Source: Thermoplasmata archaeon (lineage in GTDB: Archaea > Thermoplasmatota > E2 > UBA202 > JdFR-43). Taken from it: a stretch of DNA of 16,231 nucleotides. The stretch is taken from assembly GCA_021161135.1 (NCBI GenBank), contig JAGHBD010000067.1, forward strand, positions 1 through 16,231. The letters are read 5' to 3'. Under the pieces are notes generated by a model. It saw only the letters and a list, made by a program, of their open reading frames with translations. It did not search any database and was not told where the DNA came from. Positions 15,173 through 16,231 of the stretch are shown piece by piece (position 1 is the stretch's first letter; each line of letters starts with the position of its first letter). The translations under genes were made by a program, and so were the position numbers.

Positions 15173-15469
15173 ATGTTTAGGGCAATATTACTTACTCTAA
15201 TGCTTATCTCTCTCATACTTCCCATTCTGTCATATAAATATTTCATGCAACTCATGATGCTTGTCAGAATAAGGAGAGGGGGTCTTCTTGTTTCAGGAGC
15301 AGTGACACTTCTCATTGGCTATGTCTTTTTCATGTTACCCTGGATTTTTGTTGGAGAGGATATTGTTGAAATAAGAGTATTTTCATATTATATCATAATG
15401 CTTGGCTTGATCATCCTTGTTTATGGTGTGGTGAGAATATATCTTGACTGGAGAGGCGTGATAAAATGA
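15173..15469 (+). CDS. Small three-helix membrane protein, unrecognised
   Basis: I do not recognise this 98-residue protein. It is almost entirely hydrophobic, with three predicted membrane helices at about residues 4-25, 37-60 and 69-91, joined by a basic loop (VRIRRGG, 31-37) and an acidic loop (GEDIVEIR, 61-68), and it ends in a short basic tail. There is no signal peptide apart from the first helix and no cysteine or histidine cluster. Its stop overlaps the start of the next gene in an ATGA arrangement, so the two are almost certainly translated together. The neighbour also has three N-terminal membrane helices, which suggests a membrane complex. The ATG is preceded by a T-rich stretch and has no Shine-Dalgarno sequence. 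Confidence 0.75.
   Translation: MFRAILLTLMLISLILPILSYKYFMQLMMLVRIRRGGLLVSGAVTLLIGYVFFMLPWIFVGEDIVEIRVFSYYIIMLGLIILVYGVVRIYLDWRGVIK
15450..15456 (+). promoter_or_regulatory. Possible Shine-Dalgarno sequence for the last gene
   Basis: GGAGAGG lies nine bases before the ATG at 15466, inside the end of the upstream gene. It would help re-initiation at the overlapping ATGA junction. Confidence 0.4.
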
Positions 15470-16231
15470 ATGTATTGCTTCCTGTAATAGCAAATCTATT
15501 TCTTTCCCTTATAATCCTGCTCATCTCCATTAACATCTATACAGTTTATAGGAGAAAATACATTTTGTGGTTCATTTTTGCTCTTTTTCTGCTGCCTGCT
15601 CTTTTTATATACACCATGTTTGAATCTCTTTATCTCAAAAACATATGGGGCATTCTTTTCTATCCACTCATTATAATAGTAGCAGAGATAGCAGTTATAA
15701 TGGCACAGAAAAATCTTTTGTCATCTCTCAAAGCGGAGGAGGGAGAAGAATACCGCTTACTATTGCGAGAAGATATTGCACTTATAAGGGCTTTTGGTAA
15801 ATTAGCGAATTATTTTATAGGAAGAATTTCCTTGCTTGTTGGTATAAAAAGTGTCGAAGAAATTTTGGATGAATGCATCGAGGAATATCCTGTGCTTGCT
15901 GGATGTTACATAGGTGTTGATGAAAAGCTGAATACAGGGGCAATGGAAGCTGGGATGGGAGAAGTGGTGGAAGGAAGAATGGAAGAGATTTGCGAAGCTT
16001 TTTCTTACCTCATCATAAAACTTATCGATCTCTATGCTGCGATGGTTCCATATGAAGAAATAGTTGATGATATGGTGAAGGCTATCGGTAGAATAGATAA
16101 GAAAATTGCCAGATATTTCATGCCTTTCATTCTTTTCAAAATTATTCTCGAACCATTTTTACGAGAGGCAAAAGGAGATGAGTTGAGAGCGCTTCGCCTC
16201 TCCGCCGATATAAAGGGCATCTACATAGGAA
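15466..16231 (+). CDS. Membrane protein with cytoplasmic helical domain, unrecognised (3' end outside window)
   Basis: The frame stays open from the ATG at 15466 to the right edge (255 residues seen), so the gene is incomplete. Three membrane helices lie at about residues 4-27, 32-52 and 60-80, followed by a mostly helical, charged region of at least 175 residues. Within it are GRISLLVGIKSVEEIL (119-134), an acidic helix near 165-190, and GDELRALRLSADIKGIYIG at the visible end. This layout, a short membrane anchor followed by a long cytoplasmic part, resembles archaeal membrane sensor proteins, but I see no histidine-kinase, HAMP, PAS or GAF motif and do not assign a family. The start overlaps the stop of the preceding small membrane protein by four bases (ATGA), so coupled translation is expected. 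Confidence 0.75.
   Translation, partial: MNVLLPVIANLFLSLIILLISINIYTVYRRKYILWFIFALFLLPALFIYTMFESLYLKNIWGILFYPLIIIVAEIAVIMAQKNLLSSLKAEEGEEYRLLLREDIALIRAFGKLANYFIGRISLLVGIKSVEEILDECIEEYPVLAGCYIGVDEKLNTGAMEAGMGEVVEGRMEEICEAFSYLIIKLIDLYAAMVPYEEIVDDMVKAIGRIDKKIARYFMPFILFKIILEPFLREAKGDELRALRLSADIKGIYIG

Noticed and set aside
1..16231. tRNA, rRNA, CRISPR, insertion sequence or phage elements
   Set aside because: All gaps are under about 100 bases, no repeat arrays or terminal inverted repeats were seen, and no transposase, integrase or phage motif appears in any frame I read.

Overview
This window looks like a chromosomal segment of an AT-rich archaeon, probably euryarchaeal and probably thermophilic. 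The evidence is an archaeal-type AglB/STT3 oligosaccharyltransferase, a DRG-type GTPase, a UbiA prenyltransferase with archaeal context, TATA-like boxes centred about 20-34 bases before many start codons (leaderless or nearly leaderless transcripts), and a fused inositol-phosphate cytidylyltransferase/CDP-alcohol transferase of the kind that makes di-myo-inositol phosphate in hyperthermophiles. A secreted C25 (gingipain-like) cysteine peptidase also fits sediment or vent archaea of the Thermoplasmata/MBG-D type, but this taxonomic placement is weak inference. I see no rRNA, tRNA, CRISPR array, insertion sequence or phage gene, and the genes are packed with no gap over 100 bases.

Left part (1-3004): the C-terminal part of a BioD-like/DRTGG protein cut by the window edge, then a GCS2-type carboxylate-amine (glutamate-cysteine-like) ligase, which meets tail-to-tail a zinc-dependent aspartoacylase/succinylglutamate-desuccinylase-like hydrolase. 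A short divergent promoter region (3005-3104) then separates the hydrolase from aglB.

Middle (3105-9934): aglB encodes an unusually long oligosaccharyltransferase with the WWDYG motif and three predicted beta-sandwich modules at its C-terminus. A CxxC carboxymuconolactone-decarboxylase-like gene follows four bases later. On the opposite strand lie the DRG-type GTPase, endonuclease III (nth) and a two-domain dihydropteroate synthase (folP), with a UbiA prenyltransferase gene (9939-10922) directly upstream of folP.

Right part (9939-16231): the UbiA gene, a LysE-family exporter, a 57-residue zinc-ribbon protein diverging from it, the IPCT/DIPPS fusion, and the secreted C25 peptidase, which has the clearest Shine-Dalgarno sequence in the window. 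The window ends with a two-gene unit of unrecognised membrane proteins whose second member runs off the right edge.

Most genes are housekeeping or envelope functions. The least explained parts are the AglB C-terminal extension, the ligase/hydrolase pair, the zinc-ribbon microprotein and the terminal membrane-protein pair. I did not find a clear-cut new defence or mobile system.
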